From Roseinatronobacter domitianus (GTDB taxonomy: Bacteria; Pseudomonadota; Alphaproteobacteria; Rhodobacterales; Rhodobacteraceae), in assembly GCF_023336755.1 (NCBI RefSeq), contig NZ_JALZWP010000001.1, forward strand, positions 141,959 through 205,958: a DNA stretch of 64,000 nucleotides, written 5' to 3'. Below are positions 26,889 through 36,450 of this stretch, in pieces; the first letter of the stretch is position 1, and every line of letters starts with the position of its first letter. The notes under the pieces were generated by a model that saw only the letters and a list, made by a program, of their open reading frames with translations, searched no databases and was not told the DNA's origin. A program made the translations under genes and the position numbers.

Positions 26889-28208
26889 TCAGGCCAGCAT
26901 TGTGACCGGGTTTTCCAGATAGGCCACGACCTCGCGCAGGAATTCAGCCCCAAGCGCGCCGTCGATCACGCGGTGGTCGACCGACAGCGTCATCGACATG
27001 ACCGTGGCGACTTTCAATTCGCCATCGGCACCGACGACCGGCTTTTTCACGCCCGCGCCGACCGCCAGAATGGACCCGTGCGGCGGGTTGATGACGGCAT
27101 CGAAATTCTCGATCCCGAACATGCCAAGGTTGGAAATTGCCATCGACCCGCCGACATATTCATGCGGCGCAAGCTTCTTGTTGCGCGCGCGCCCTGCGAG
27201 GTCTTTCATTTCTGCCGAAAGTGCAGAAAGCGATTTCAGATGCGAATCCTTCAGCACCGGCGTGAACAACCCGCCTGCGATGGCGACAGCCACGGCCACG
27301 TCTGACGGTTTCAGCCGCAAGATGCGATCACCCGCCCAGACCGCGTTGCAACCCGGCACGGCTTGCAGCGCCATGGCGCTGGCCTTGATGATGAAGTCAT
27401 TGACCGACAGTTTCACCCCGCGTGGTTCCAACTGCTTGTTCAGATCGGCGCGGAATTTCATCAGCGCATCAAGCTGCACCTCGCGGCGCAGGTAGAAATG
27501 CGGGATGGTCTGTTTTGCTTCGGTCAGACGGCTGGCGACCGTCTTGCGCATACCATCGAGCGCAACTTCCTCGTAGTCGCGGCCTTCATACATGCGCGCG
27601 ACCATGTCGGCGCTGGGGCCGGTGGGCATGGCGGCGGCTTTGGCCGGAGTTGTGGCTGTCGTCGCTGGTGCAGCGTCCTGCGGGCCAGGGGCGGCACCCG
27701 GCTTGGCGTCTAGCACATCGGCTTTGACGATACGACCATGCGGGCCTGACCCCGCGATCTGCGCAAGGTCCAGCCCCTTTTCGGCGGCAATGCGCCGGGC
27801 CAGCGGCGAGGCGAATACGCGCCCGCCATCGCTGACCGGCGCAGGGGGGGCGGCCGCGGCGGAGCCCCCTTCGGGGGCCGCCTTCGCGCCCGCGTCAGCC
27901 GCTGGCGCGGCTTCCTGCGCCTGCGCCGCAGCCGGTGCGCTGGCGGTCATGTCGCTGGCGCTTTCGCCATCTTCCAGCAGCACCGCGATGGGCGTGTTCA
28001 CTTTCACGCCCTCGGTGCCCGCCTCTACCATGATCTTGCCGATCACGCCTTCATCAACGGCCTCGAATTCCATCGTGGCCTTATCGGTCTCGATCTCGGC
28101 CAGAATGTCGCCCGACGACACGGTGTCGCCCTCTTTGACAAGCCATTTTGCAAGCGTCCCTTCCTCCATGGTCGGGGACAGCGCGGGCATGAGTATCTCT
28201 GTCGGCAT
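26889..28208 (-). CDS. pdhC: pyruvate dehydrogenase E2, dihydrolipoamide acetyltransferase
   Basis: A 439-residue core subunit of the pyruvate dehydrogenase complex. It has an N-terminal lipoyl domain with the lipoylated lysine in [10 protein letters not shown] (about residue 43), an Ala/Pro linker, the E1/E3-binding domain ([27 protein letters not shown], about 133-160), and the catalytic domain ending with [15 protein letters not shown], carrying the active-site His and Asp. The ATG at 28208 is spaced 7 bases from AAGGAGG; a GTG two codons upstream is too close. Last gene of pdhA-pdhB-pdhC. Confidence 0.97.
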   Translation of the reverse strand: MPTEILMPALSPTMEEGTLAKWLVKEGDTVSSGDILAEIETDKATMEFEAVDEGVIGKIMVEAGTEGVKVNTPIAVLLEDGESASDMTASAPAAAQAQEAAPAADAGAKAAPEGGSAAAAPPAPVSDGGRVFASPLARRIAAEKGLDLAQIAGSGPHGRIVKADVLDAKPGAAPGPQDAAPATTATTPAKAAAMPTGPSADMVARMYEGRDYEEVALDGMRKTVASRLTEAKQTIPHFYLRREVQLDALMKFRADLNKQLEPRGVKLSVNDFIIKASAMALQAVPGCNAVWAGDRILRLKPSDVAVAVAIAGGLFTPVLKDSHLKSLSALSAEMKDLAGRARNKKLAPHEYVGGSMAISNLGMFGIENFDAVINPPHGSILAVGAGVKKPVVGADGELKVATVMSMTLSVDHRVIDGALGAEFLREVVAYLENPVTMLA

Positions 28209-28220
28209 CTGCACCCCTCC

Positions 28221-29594
28221 TTAGCGGTAAGTGACTTTGTGGACGGCCTCGACCACGTCATCGGTCGTGACCAGCGCCAGTTTTTCAAGATTGGCCGCAT
28301 AGGGCATGGGCACATCCTTGCCGCACAGGTTGAGGACCGGCGCATCCAGATGGTCAAAGGCCTGTTCCATCACCACCGAGGTGATGTAATTGCCGACCGA
28401 ACTTTGCGGATAGCCTTCTTCCACGGTTACAAGCCGGTTGGTCTTGCGGACCGAAGCCAGGATCGTGTCGGTATCCATGGGACGAATCGTGCGCAGGTTG
28501 ATGACTTCGGCTTTGATACCGTCCTTTGCCAGCCGGTCTGCGGCTTCCAGTGCGTAGGTCATGCCAATGCCGAAGCTGACGATGGTCACATCCTCGCCCG
28601 CGCGCTCAACCTTGGCCTTGCCGAAGGGGATGGTGAAATCCTCAATCACCGGCACGTCGAAGCTTTTGCCGTAGAGGATTTCGTTTTCCAGGAAGATCAC
28701 CGGGTTCGGATCGCGGATGGCCTGTTTCAGAAGGCCTTTCGCATCAGCGGCCGAATAGGGCATCACGACTTTCAGACCGGGAATGGCGCTATACCATGCG
28801 GCATAGCATTGGCTATGTTGCGCGCCGACGCGGGCGGCGGCACCGTTGGGGCCACGGAACACGATGGGACAGCCCATCTGCCCGCCCGACATATACAATG
28901 TCTTGGCCGCGGAGTTGATGATGTGGTCAATCGCCTGCATGGCGAAGTTGAAGGTCATGAATTCGACAATCGGGCGCAAACCGCCAAAGGCCGCGCCAAC
29001 CCCGATCCCGGCAAAGCCGTGTTCGGTAATAGGCGTGTCGATCACGCGTTTCGCGCCAAATTCGTCCAGCAGGCCTTGGGTGATCTTGTAGGCGCCTTGG
29101 TATTCGGCGACCTCCTCGCCCATGACAAACACTTCGGGCGTGGCGCGCATTTCTTCGGCCATGGCATCGCGCAACGCTTCGCGCACGGTCTGCTTGCGCA
29201 TCTCTGTGCCTTCGGGCCAGTCGGGAGTTGCATCGGTCTTAGGTGCGGCAGGGGCGGCGGCCAGAGGCCCCGGCTCGTGGGCCGGGGCAGGTGTTGCAGC
29301 GACGGCCGCGCCCCGGTCTTGAACCGGGGCCTCTGCGTCATCGACGCTTTCGCCATCTTCGACCAACAGCGCGATGGGCGTGTTCACTTTCACGCCTTCG
29401 GTGCCCTCTGCGACCATGATCTTGCCGATCACGCCCTCATCGACGGCCTCGAATTCCATCGTGGCTTTGTCGGTTTCGATCTCTGCCAGAATGTCACCGG
29501 CGGAAACGGTATCGCCTTCTTTGACCAGCCATTTGGCCAGCGTGCCTTCTTCCATTGTCGGAGAGAGGGCGGGCATCAGAATCTCGGTTGCCAT
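28221..29594 (-). CDS. pdhB: pyruvate dehydrogenase E1 beta with N-terminal lipoyl domain
   Basis: A 457-residue E1-beta. Residues 1-80 are a lipoyl domain almost the same as that of pdhC (lysine in [10 protein letters not shown]), joined by an Ala/Pro linker (about 85-130) to the beta subunit proper, which starts at about [14 protein letters not shown]. The catalytic part shows the expected [11 protein letters not shown] and [15 protein letters not shown] segments. An extra lipoyl domain on E1-beta is characteristic of alphaproteobacteria. Its stop is 12 bases before pdhC. Confidence 0.97.
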   Translation of the reverse strand: MATEILMPALSPTMEEGTLAKWLVKEGDTVSAGDILAEIETDKATMEFEAVDEGVIGKIMVAEGTEGVKVNTPIALLVEDGESVDDAEAPVQDRGAAVAATPAPAHEPGPLAAAPAAPKTDATPDWPEGTEMRKQTVREALRDAMAEEMRATPEVFVMGEEVAEYQGAYKITQGLLDEFGAKRVIDTPITEHGFAGIGVGAAFGGLRPIVEFMTFNFAMQAIDHIINSAAKTLYMSGGQMGCPIVFRGPNGAAARVGAQHSQCYAAWYSAIPGLKVVMPYSAADAKGLLKQAIRDPNPVIFLENEILYGKSFDVPVIEDFTIPFGKAKVERAGEDVTIVSFGIGMTYALEAADRLAKDGIKAEVINLRTIRPMDTDTILASVRKTNRLVTVEEGYPQSSVGNYITSVVMEQAFDHLDAPVLNLCGKDVPMPYAANLEKLALVTTDDVVEAVHKVTYR

Positions 29595-29613
29595 GGTGTG
29601 CTATCCCCCCAGA

Positions 29614-30624
29614 TCAGGCGTTTTGCGGCACTTCGGCCGCGTAAATATCGGTCCAAAGCTCGTCCAGCGCGGGTTCCGGGCTTTCCTTGGCGAATTCGGC
29701 CGCGTCATTCACGGTGGCCTTGATGTCTTTGTCGATGGCTTTCAGGTCATCTTCGGTGGCGTGTTTGCCTTGCAGCAGCAACTCGCGCACATGCTCAATG
29801 GCGTCGCGTTCCTCGCGCATTTTCTGCACCTCGTCGCGGGTGCGGTATTTCGCGGGGTCCGACATGGAATGGCCGCGATAGCGGTATGTCATCACTTCAA
29901 GGATATACGGACCTTTGCCCGCGCGGCAGTGGGCGACGGCCTTTTCGCCGGCGGCTTTCACAGCCAGCACATCCATGCCGTCAACTTCCTCGCCCGCGAT
30001 GCCATAGGCAGCACCACGCTGCCACAGGTTCGGGCTTTTCGATGCGCGCTTGGTCGAGGTGCCCATGGCGTATTGGTTATTCTCGATCACGAAGACCACT
30101 GGCAAATCCCAAAGTTCGGCCATGTTATAGGTTTCGGCAACCTGGCCCTGATTGGCCGCACCATCGCCGAAATAAGCGAAGGTTACGTTGTCATTGCCGC
30201 GATACATGTCCGAAAAGGCCAGACCCGCGCCCAAGGGCACCTGTGCGCCGACAATGCCATGACCGCCGTAGAAATGCTTTTCACGGCTGAACATATGCAT
30301 GGAGCCGCCCTTGCCCTTGGAATAGCCACCCTCACGCCCGGTGAGTTCGGCCATCACGCCCTTGGGGTCCATGCCGCAGGCCAGCATATGGCCATGGTCG
30401 CGGTACGATGTGACGCGCTTGTCGCCCTCTTTCGCGGTGGCCTCCAGTCCGACGACGACCGCTTCCTGACCGATATACAGGTGACAAAAGCCGCCAATCA
30501 GCCCCATGCCGTAAAGCTGGCCTGCCTTTTCTTCAAACCGGCGGATCAGCAGCATGTCGCGGTAATAGTTCAGCAATTCTTCTGCCGAGACATTGGATTT
30601 AGGTGTCGTTTTGCGTGTCGCCAT
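29614..30624 (-). CDS. pdhA: pyruvate dehydrogenase E1 alpha
   Basis: A 336-residue E1-alpha, which binds thiamine diphosphate and decarboxylates pyruvate together with PdhB. The ThDP motif GDGAANQGQVAETYNMA (about residues 165-181) is clear, as are the GGSMHMFS and YRYRGHSMSDP segments, the latter being the loop that is phosphorylated in mitochondrial homologues. The start at 30624 has GGAGGAG upstream; the longer frame to 30669 is not needed. Confidence 0.97.
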   Translation of the reverse strand: MATRKTTPKSNVSAEELLNYYRDMLLIRRFEEKAGQLYGMGLIGGFCHLYIGQEAVVVGLEATAKEGDKRVTSYRDHGHMLACGMDPKGVMAELTGREGGYSKGKGGSMHMFSREKHFYGGHGIVGAQVPLGAGLAFSDMYRGNDNVTFAYFGDGAANQGQVAETYNMAELWDLPVVFVIENNQYAMGTSTKRASKSPNLWQRGAAYGIAGEEVDGMDVLAVKAAGEKAVAHCRAGKGPYILEVMTYRYRGHSMSDPAKYRTRDEVQKMREERDAIEHVRELLLQGKHATEDDLKAIDKDIKATVNDAAEFAKESPEPALDELWTDIYAAEVPQNA

Positions 30625-30877
30625 GCCCGGACACTCCTCCCGTAATGACAATAGTTCAACGTTAAACAACCTTTAGCGCATAATTTTTCGCGTTGCGAGA
30701 GTTTTATGGCAATGCCGCCATGCGCTGTGTGCAAGGCAAGCGGTAGACGGGGGCGCGCGGGTAAGTTGCTGGCGGCGCTGACGCCGCATTGCACCGCTTG
30801 CTGTTGACCTGAAGGCTGCTCGTCGGTGCTTCGGGCGGAACATGCACGTTTGCCGGCCGTGCCAGAGTTCTGCCGTG
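30625..30877. other. spacer upstream of pdhA; promoter region
   Basis: This 253-base stretch lies between pdhA and the universal stress protein gene, which are both leftward. It should contain the pdh operon promoter. The pdhA-proximal 60 bases are AT-rich (around 30650-30720), but I cannot call a clear -35/-10 pair. No coding sequence is supported here. Confidence 0.4.
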
Positions 30878-31732
30878 TCAGGAACGGCCAGCCAGAGTCG
30901 ATGCTTGGCTGGGATGGTCTTGCCCATCAGGATTGGGCGTCGTGACCAGGATATCCGTGGGCGGCGCGCGCATCAGGTCGCGGGCGTAATTGCCAAGCCG
31001 GGACCGGTCCCGCCCGGAATGGCGTGCAATCACCAGCAGGTCGGGCCGCCATTCTGCCATGCGGTAGCTTAATACTTCGTGCACGCCACCGCGCACGATT
31101 TCGGGCTGCGGCATATTTGGGGGCAAGTCGGGGCCGGACATGAAACGGTCACGCAAAGCCTCGGCGCTGTGGCGCGTGCTGTCGCGCTGTGCCTGGGTGT
31201 CGGGCGAGGGCACGGGCAGGGCATGGATGGCATGAAACTGCGCTTGCGGTGCGATCCGGGTTGCAAGCGCCAAGCCGCCTGTGCAGACCGGGTCAAAACT
31301 GAGTGCGGCAAGCACCCGCGCATAAGGCTGCGCTGGAACGGCTTGTGCCACCAGAACAGGGCAGTCCACGGCAAGCGTGATCCGCTCCATCGTGGTCATG
31401 CGCAGCGTATCCAGAACGCGGCGTTCGCGGTGCAGACCGAGCACCATCAAATCGACCTGAAGCTGCGCGGACAGCGCGGCGATACCCTCTGCCGGAGCGC
31501 CGTCGAGCACGTATAAATCTTCGGGATGCCCGCCATGCTCTGTCAGGTCGGCCATCAGGTCGCGGGTGGCTGTGCGGGCAAGGCCCAGGCGAAACCGCCT
31601 GCCCGGTTTGCGGATATGCACAAGCGCCAGTCGAGCGCCCCAGTGACGGGCGATGAGTGCCGCACGCCCCAGCACCGCGCGTGACCGATCCGTGCCGTCT
31701 GTTGCCGCAAGGATCATGCGCGGCGCGCTCAT
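30878..31732 (-). CDS. tandem universal stress protein
   Basis: A 284-residue protein with two UspA-type domains, residues 1-130 (MILAATDGTDRSRAVLGRA, DLMVLGLHRERRV) and 135-270 (VLAALSFDPVCTGGLALA, LLVIARHSGRDRSRLGNYARDLM). The ATP-binding G-2x-G-9x-G(S/T) motif is degenerate in both halves, so nucleotide binding is in doubt. Its ATG overlaps the stop of the Hint-domain gene by 4 bases, meaning coupled translation. The partner suggests a role in stress together with a secreted Hint protein, but this is inference. Confidence 0.8.
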   Translation of the reverse strand: MSAPRMILAATDGTDRSRAVLGRAALIARHWGARLALVHIRKPGRRFRLGLARTATRDLMADLTEHGGHPEDLYVLDGAPAEGIAALSAQLQVDLMVLGLHRERRVLDTLRMTTMERITLAVDCPVLVAQAVPAQPYARVLAALSFDPVCTGGLALATRIAPQAQFHAIHALPVPSPDTQAQRDSTRHSAEALRDRFMSGPDLPPNMPQPEIVRGGVHEVLSYRMAEWRPDLLVIARHSGRDRSRLGNYARDLMRAPPTDILVTTPNPDGQDHPSQASTLAGRS

Positions 31733-32667
31733 TGGCTTGCCCGTTGGGTGGCAACCCGCTTGGTCAAAGCGGTCTCGTCGAGATCCTGTGCAAAATGAGC
31801 GCGCTGGTTCAGGTACGGAAACCGGGCGGACAGTTCGCGCGCAAAGGGTTCCGGCAAGCGTGCCACGGTGGCGCGCGACACCAGCAGGCTTTCGACCGGG
31901 ACACCTTCGGCATAGATGATCTGGTGATCCTCGAACACGAGCGCATGATATGTCACGAAGCCGCCCTCGCGCTGATGAACCTTCATTCCGTCAACAAGGT
32001 GACGGGCCTGAAGCAACGCCTCGGAACGGCCATGCGCGGTCAGACCGCCGCGTTGATAGAGGAAAACCCGTTGCAGCGGACCGACCACAAGCGGCCCAAG
32101 ATTGCCCATGAAACCGGCGGGCAGGCAGACCGGCGCAAATACGCCCACCGCGCGCATGGTCGATTTGCCAACCCAAAGCAACGGTTGTGCACCATTGTCG
32201 CGGGTCAGCACGAAATCGCCTGCGCTCAATGCCTCTATTGGGGTCAATTGGCCATCGCCGGACATAATGCGGGTGCCCGGACAAAAACAGCCATAGACAA
32301 GCTGTGACAGCCGCAATCGGGTCTGGCCGGGGTCGATGCCGATGAGCGTATATTGAGCATCGCGGCGCAGCGGCGACAGCGGCAGCACGCTCAAATTTCC
32401 GGCCACATCCAGCAACAGGGCGTCAACAAGGTCATTGTCCTGCGCCATCAATCGCAATTCCGCCAGCACCGTGACCGGCCCGGCAGATGTGCGGATGTCA
32501 TCATCGGTTATGTCAAAAGCAATCGTCCGGGCCTGCGCGTTGGGGACAAGCTGATACATGTCGCCCAAAGCCAGATTATCGGGCGGCCCGAGCGGCTCAC
32601 CTTCATTGATGCCCCACAGGGCCTGCAACGCTGCGGCGTCGAATATCTCGCAATCATATTGCGTCAT
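31729..32667 (-). CDS. Hint-domain protein
   Basis: A 312-residue protein. The middle begins a Hedgehog/intein (Hint_2) domain at about residue 127 (CFCPGTRIMSGDGQLTPIEAL, SAGDFVLTRDNGAQPLLWVG), including the nucleophile-type Cys, and continues to about residue 275. Such domains catalyse self-splicing or cleavage in relatives; Hint_2 proteins are abundant in Rhodobacteraceae and their function is not known. The first 125 residues form an unknown domain. There is no signal peptide. Coupled to the downstream tandem universal stress protein. Confidence 0.75.
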   Translation of the reverse strand: MTQYDCEIFDAAALQALWGINEGEPLGPPDNLALGDMYQLVPNAQARTIAFDITDDDIRTSAGPVTVLAELRLMAQDNDLVDALLLDVAGNLSVLPLSPLRRDAQYTLIGIDPGQTRLRLSQLVYGCFCPGTRIMSGDGQLTPIEALSAGDFVLTRDNGAQPLLWVGKSTMRAVGVFAPVCLPAGFMGNLGPLVVGPLQRVFLYQRGGLTAHGRSEALLQARHLVDGMKVHQREGGFVTYHALVFEDHQIIYAEGVPVESLLVSRATVARLPEPFARELSARFPYLNQRAHFAQDLDETALTKRVATQRASQ

Positions 32668-32715
32668 TCCTTGCTACCTGCACCCTTGGCTTGGTCAACA
32701 CCAACCTTAAAGGGT

Positions 32716-32743
32716 AGTTTACTGCAACATCCCGCGCGGTCAA
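32716..32743 (-). promoter_or_regulatory. candidate sigma-70 promoter of the Hint-usp pair
   Basis: On the minus strand, TTGACC (32738-32743) is followed after 16 bases by TAAACT (32716-32721). It is 49 bases upstream of the Hint gene ATG. Spacing and -35 are good; the -10 is moderate. Confidence 0.4.
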
Positions 32744-32956
32744 ACGGGATAGATGGCTGCGCGACACCTTATAGCGCACAGGTCCAGCCGAATTCGCGAC
32801 AGGTGCCGAACAGGCAACCAGATACGCATATCGGAAATCGATCAGTATCGGGACATGGTCGCAATTGCCGTTGTTATCGGACCGCGTTTTCCACCTCCCT
32901 TGGCTGCGGTCTGTCAGCGTGGGGCAGGGCGTTCGGATAACGTCAGAGCCAGAACG

Positions 32957-32990
32957 CAAAACGGGGCCAGCAACTGGCCCCGTTTCTGTT
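32957..32990 (-). terminator. terminator of the usp-BCCT operon
   Basis: AAACGGGGCCAG (32959-32970) pairs perfectly over 12 bp with CTGGCCCCGTTT (32974-32985) around a CAA loop. Read leftward it follows the BCCT stop at 33007 and ends in a T-run. It could also terminate rightward transcripts. Confidence 0.88.
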
Positions 32991-33006
32991 TCCGGACGAA
33001 AGCGCG

Positions 33007-34665
33007 TTAGCGCGGTTCCGACATGAGCCCGCGTATCAGTGCGTAGCAGGCCAGCAGCAGCACGATCGCAAAGGGCAACCCGGTCGAAACCGACGCCGCT
33101 TGCAGCGCCGCCAAGCCACCGCCCAGCAGCAACGATGCCGCGACCAGTCCTTCGAAGATCACCCAGAACACGCGCTGGCTGACCGGGGCGTTGATCTTGC
33201 CGCCAGCCGTGATCGTGTCGATCACCAGCGAGCCGGAATCGGACGAGGTGACGAAGAACACGATCACAAGGATAATCGCCAACACAGAGGTGATGCCCGC
33301 CAGCGGCAATTCCGACAACATGCCGAACAGGGACAGTTCTGGCACATAAGCGTCGATCACGTAGCCGAACACAGCCGCTTCGGATGCGTTTTCGATCAAC
33401 TGCTGGATCGCGGTGCCGCCGAAAGTGGTCATCCAGATGGCAGAAGCCAGTGTCGGGATGATGAGCACGCAGGTGATGAATTCGCGGACCGTGCGGCCCC
33501 GGCTGACGCGGGCGATAAACATCCCCACGAACGGCGACCAGCTGATCCACCATGCCCAGTAGAAAGCTGTCCAACCTTGGCGGAAGCCATCATCTTCGCG
33601 GCCCACCGGGTTCGACAAGGCAACCACTTCGCTGAAATAGGCGCCGATATTGCCCAAGACATTGCCCAGCAGAATCAGTGTCGGGCCAACAAGCAGCACA
33701 AAGACCATCAACAGCAGCGCAAGGCCCATGTTGATCTCTGACAGGATCTTGACGCCACCGTCCAGACCCCGCAGCACCGAGATAAGCGCCATGCCGGTGA
33801 TGATCGCAATCAGCACCAGCGAGGTGGTGATGCTTGTGCCCAGTTCCGGCATGTCCAGCACAAATCCAAGACCGGCGGATGCCTGTTGCGCGCCAAGCCC
33901 CAGCGAGGTCGACAGACCGAAGATCGTCGCGAAGACGGCCAGAATGTCGATGATGTGACCCGGCCAGCCCCAGATACGCTCTCCGAAAATTGGGTAGAAG
34001 ATAGAGCGCACGGTCAGCGGCAGACCCTTGTTATAGGCGAACAACGCCAGCGACAGCGCCACAATGGCATAGATCGCCCAAGGATGAAGCCCCCAATGGT
34101 AAATGGTCGATGCCATGGCCAGACGGCGCGCGGTTTCAACCGTTTCCGGGTCAGCCAATACGCCTTCGACAATGCCAAGATCGCCGCCCAGCGGGTTGTC
34201 GCCCCACGGGGTGCCGAAATAATAGACCGGTTCCAGCACGCCGAAGAACATCAGGCCAATGCCCATGCCAGCGGCGAACAACATCGCGAACCAGCCCAGA
34301 TAGCTGTAATCGGGTGTTGCATCGACCCCGCCAATCCGCACCTTGCCCAAGGGCGAGACGAGAATGCCAAGGCAGACAATAACAAACACATTTGCCGCGC
34401 TCAGAAAGAACCAGTCGAAAGTCGAGGTCAGAAAGCCCCGCATCGCTCCGAATGCAGGCCCTACGGAATTCTGAAACATCAGCGTCAGGATGACGAACGC
34501 CACGACGACAATGCCCGAAATGGCAAAGACGGGGTTGTGAATATCCAGCCCGAACGGACCGATCTTGGGGGTAATGTTGTCTTGACCGATCTCGTAATCG
34601 GTGTCGATCACCTCGGACGCCCCTTCGGGTTCCGGGATCGCTTCAATGTCGTCTTCTTGTGACAT
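33007..34665 (-). CDS. BCCT-family compatible-solute transporter
   Basis: A 552-residue transporter with an acidic N-terminal 35 residues and about 12 transmembrane segments. GMGIG at residues 133-137 is the glycine-rich stretch of sodium-coupled BCCT members such as BetP, and the TM8 signature WWISWSPFVGMFIARVSRGRT is intact. Substrate is probably glycine betaine, choline or a related osmolyte; the sequence alone cannot separate them. It follows a universal stress protein gene by 59 bases containing a small GCCGTC/GACGGC hairpin (34684-34700), and has GGAG before its start. Confidence 0.92.
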   Translation of the reverse strand: MSQEDDIEAIPEPEGASEVIDTDYEIGQDNITPKIGPFGLDIHNPVFAISGIVVVAFVILTLMFQNSVGPAFGAMRGFLTSTFDWFFLSAANVFVIVCLGILVSPLGKVRIGGVDATPDYSYLGWFAMLFAAGMGIGLMFFGVLEPVYYFGTPWGDNPLGGDLGIVEGVLADPETVETARRLAMASTIYHWGLHPWAIYAIVALSLALFAYNKGLPLTVRSIFYPIFGERIWGWPGHIIDILAVFATIFGLSTSLGLGAQQASAGLGFVLDMPELGTSITTSLVLIAIITGMALISVLRGLDGGVKILSEINMGLALLLMVFVLLVGPTLILLGNVLGNIGAYFSEVVALSNPVGREDDGFRQGWTAFYWAWWISWSPFVGMFIARVSRGRTVREFITCVLIIPTLASAIWMTTFGGTAIQQLIENASEAAVFGYVIDAYVPELSLFGMLSELPLAGITSVLAIILVIVFFVTSSDSGSLVIDTITAGGKINAPVSQRVFWVIFEGLVAASLLLGGGLAALQAASVSTGLPFAIVLLLACYALIRGLMSEPR

Positions 34666-34683
34666 TCATGTTCTCCATTCTTG

Positions 34684-34700
34684 GCCGTCCGTCAGACGGC
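34684..34700 (-). promoter_or_regulatory. small hairpin between usp and BCCT gene
   Basis: GCCGTC and GACGGC arms with a 5-base loop lie just upstream of the BCCT ribosome site. It lacks a T-run. It may adjust the ratio of the stress protein to the transporter. Confidence 0.35.
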
Positions 34701-34724
34701 ATTTAACCGGATGCGGCGGTTGCC

Positions 34725-35138
34725 TTAGCGCACCAGAAAGACCGACACATCGGCATGCGCGGCGATTGTGTCGCCATGCCCGGCCCAGATGTAATCCAGC
34801 GCGCTTGGCGCATGTGTCTGCATCACGACCAGATCGCCTCCCAGTTCGGTAATGGCGGTCATCAGTGTCTTGTCGGTATCAATGCTCGGATCAGGGCTGG
34901 TGCACGCCTTCGAGGTGGCGTTCACGCCATGCTTTGATCCCTGTTCGGCTGCGAAAGCGGCCAGTTTATCGGCATATTCAGCCGGGCTATGCGCCCCCGG
35001 CGCCGGCGCGGTCCCCGTGACCCCAACATAGCAAATTTCAGCGTCATAGTGCTTTGCCAAATCCGCGGCAGTCGCCAGCGCCTTGGTCAAATGGTCGATA
35101 TGTGACAGATCGACCGGAAAGATGACTTTCCGATACAT
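34725..35138 (-). CDS. universal stress protein (UspA family)
   Basis: A 137-residue single-domain UspA protein beginning MYRKVIFPVDLSHIDHLTKAL, with the usual Asp near residue 10. The C-terminal nucleotide loop is GHGDTIAAHADVSVFLV, which departs from the canonical G-x2-G-x9-G(S/T) spacing. It is preceded by GGAGGG and leads the operon with the BCCT transporter. Stress proteins next to osmolyte transporters (as TeaD with the ectoine TRAP transporter) can modulate uptake, so a regulatory link is a fair inference. Confidence 0.85.
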   Translation of the reverse strand: MYRKVIFPVDLSHIDHLTKALATAADLAKHYDAEICYVGVTGTAPAPGAHSPAEYADKLAAFAAEQGSKHGVNATSKACTSPDPSIDTDKTLMTAITELGGDLVVMQTHAPSALDYIWAGHGDTIAAHADVSVFLVR

Positions 35139-35670
35139 GGTCCCTCCATGCTTGTTTTTATGTTAAGCTTGAGTGGTCACGCTAACACGGGTCATGGGGG
35201 GACATGCAACCCCAGCGACATGAATTTGTCTGTGACCGACATGCGCGGCACCCGAATACGGGTGCGCGCCACCGCGAAATCCATGCCGCGATGGCGCCCT
35301 TATGGCGTTTTTTCCGGTTTTGGCTTAGCGTTTGAGCCTGCGGACCAGACCTTATCCGGCGTGATCCAGCGCGCGCTACCCAAGCGCTTAACCTCAAATA
35401 TGCATTTCGCAACACGTCCTGTCAGTTGGCAGCCACCTGCGCAAATTCATAAGTATCGGCGGCATAGTCCCGGCACGGATAAAGCGCGTGTGTTTGATGA
35501 CCGGCTGACGCGCCGGATTGATAAGCCTCTCCAAAAGTTGATAAAAAGCTTCCCTCTGGATATCTGACGCGCCATTTCCGATCGCCTTGGGCCTGTAGAG
35601 CACCGTCCTGCCTTTCCCAGCCGGGGCGCAGATGCTATCGCTGCACAGGTGAAGCAATGGGAGGATCGAG
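35139..35670. other. 532-base spacer between usp and SDR genes
   Basis: The genes on either side are divergent, so both promoters should be here. A plus-strand frame (35148-35567, 139 codons) is open but has no family resemblance, and its composition is arginine/proline-rich like a random frame. A possible rightward promoter is TTGATA (35538-35543) with TATCTG (35561-35566), 17 bases apart. No terminator, repeat or RNA is clear. Confidence 0.5.
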
Positions 35671-36450
35671 ATGGATCTGGGAATCGCAGGAAAACGCGCG
35701 CTGGTCTGTGCCAGCTCCAAGGGGTTGGGGCGTGGATGCGCCGAAGCCTTGGCTGCTGAGGGCGTGCATCTGGTCATGAACGCGCGCGGGGCAGAGGCGC
35801 TGGAAGAAACAGCCGCCGCGATCCGCGCAGCCTACGGGGTAGAGGTCGTGACCGTTGCCGCCGACATCACCACGCAAGCCGGGCGCACAGAGGTTTTGGC
35901 GGCCGCAGGCGAGGTGGACATTCTTGTGAATAACGCGGGCGGCCCGCCGCCGGGCATGTGGACCGACTGGGAGCGTGAAGATTTCATTAACGCGCTTGAT
36001 GCCAACATGCTGACCCCGATTGCGCTGATTAAGGCGCTGGTGCCAAGCATGATCGATCGTGGCTGGGGGCGGGTGGTCAATATCACGTCGCAATCGGTGA
36101 AATCACCGATCCCGGTTCTGGGCCTGTCGAATGCGGCGCGCGCGGGGCTGACCGGCTATGTTGCAGGCACATCGCGGCAGGTGGCGGGCAAGGGGGTTGT
36201 CATCAACAACCTGTTGCCGGGCATTCACGACACGGACCGCGCAACCGCGCTGGATGGTGGTGTGGCCAAGGCCGAAGGGATCACGCCCCAGCAAGCGCGC
36301 ACCAAGCGCGAAGGCACCATCCCCGCCGGGCGGTATGGCACGGCAGCGGAATTCGGCGCGGCTTGCGCGTTTCTGTGCTCGCAGTATTCCGGATTCATCG
36401 TCGGCCAGAACCTGCTGCTCGATGGCGGAGCGGTGAATGCAACGCTCTGA
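35671..36450 (+). CDS. SDR-family protein lacking the catalytic Tyr and Lys
   Basis: A 259-residue short-chain dehydrogenase-like protein. The Rossmann start is ALVCASSKGLGRG, and VDILVNNAGGPPP supplies the NNAG motif. Ser140 of the catalytic triad is present in VVNITSQS. Aligning the region by hand puts Ser153 where Tyr is expected and Arg157 in place of Lys, in LGLSNAARAG. A divergent SDR subgroup with this LSN-R motif exists, and its chemistry is not established. A GGGAGGA site precedes the ATG. It overlaps the EamA transporter gene by 14 bases. Confidence 0.85.
   Translation: MDLGIAGKRALVCASSKGLGRGCAEALAAEGVHLVMNARGAEALEETAAAIRAAYGVEVVTVAADITTQAGRTEVLAAAGEVDILVNNAGGPPPGMWTDWEREDFINALDANMLTPIALIKALVPSMIDRGWGRVVNITSQSVKSPIPVLGLSNAARAGLTGYVAGTSRQVAGKGVVINNLLPGIHDTDRATALDGGVAKAEGITPQQARTKREGTIPAGRYGTAAEFGAACAFLCSQYSGFIVGQNLLLDGGAVNATL

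Larger units (their letters stand above)
32668..33006. other. 339-base spacer between Hint gene and BCCT gene
   Basis: No gene is supported here. A minus-strand reading frame passes through it but is not protein-like and runs antisense through the BCCT gene. The right end holds the BCCT terminator (32957-32990). The left end holds a candidate leftward promoter for the Hint gene (32716-32743). The middle holds inverted GACCGC/GCGGTC arms near 32880-32921. Confidence 0.6.

Noticed and set aside
28239-29723. A plus-strand frame of 494 codons
   Set aside because: It is the mirror of pdhB, caused by the GC-rich codon use; no motif.
32654-33574. A minus-strand frame of 306 codons
   Set aside because: It overlaps the BCCT gene in another frame on the same strand, and the DNA it adds is the 339-base spacer with a terminator; the sequence is not protein-like.
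35148-35567. A plus-strand frame of 139 codons in the 532-base spacer
   Set aside because: No convincing ribosome site or domain; composition looks like noncoding sequence. Conservation in relatives could change this.
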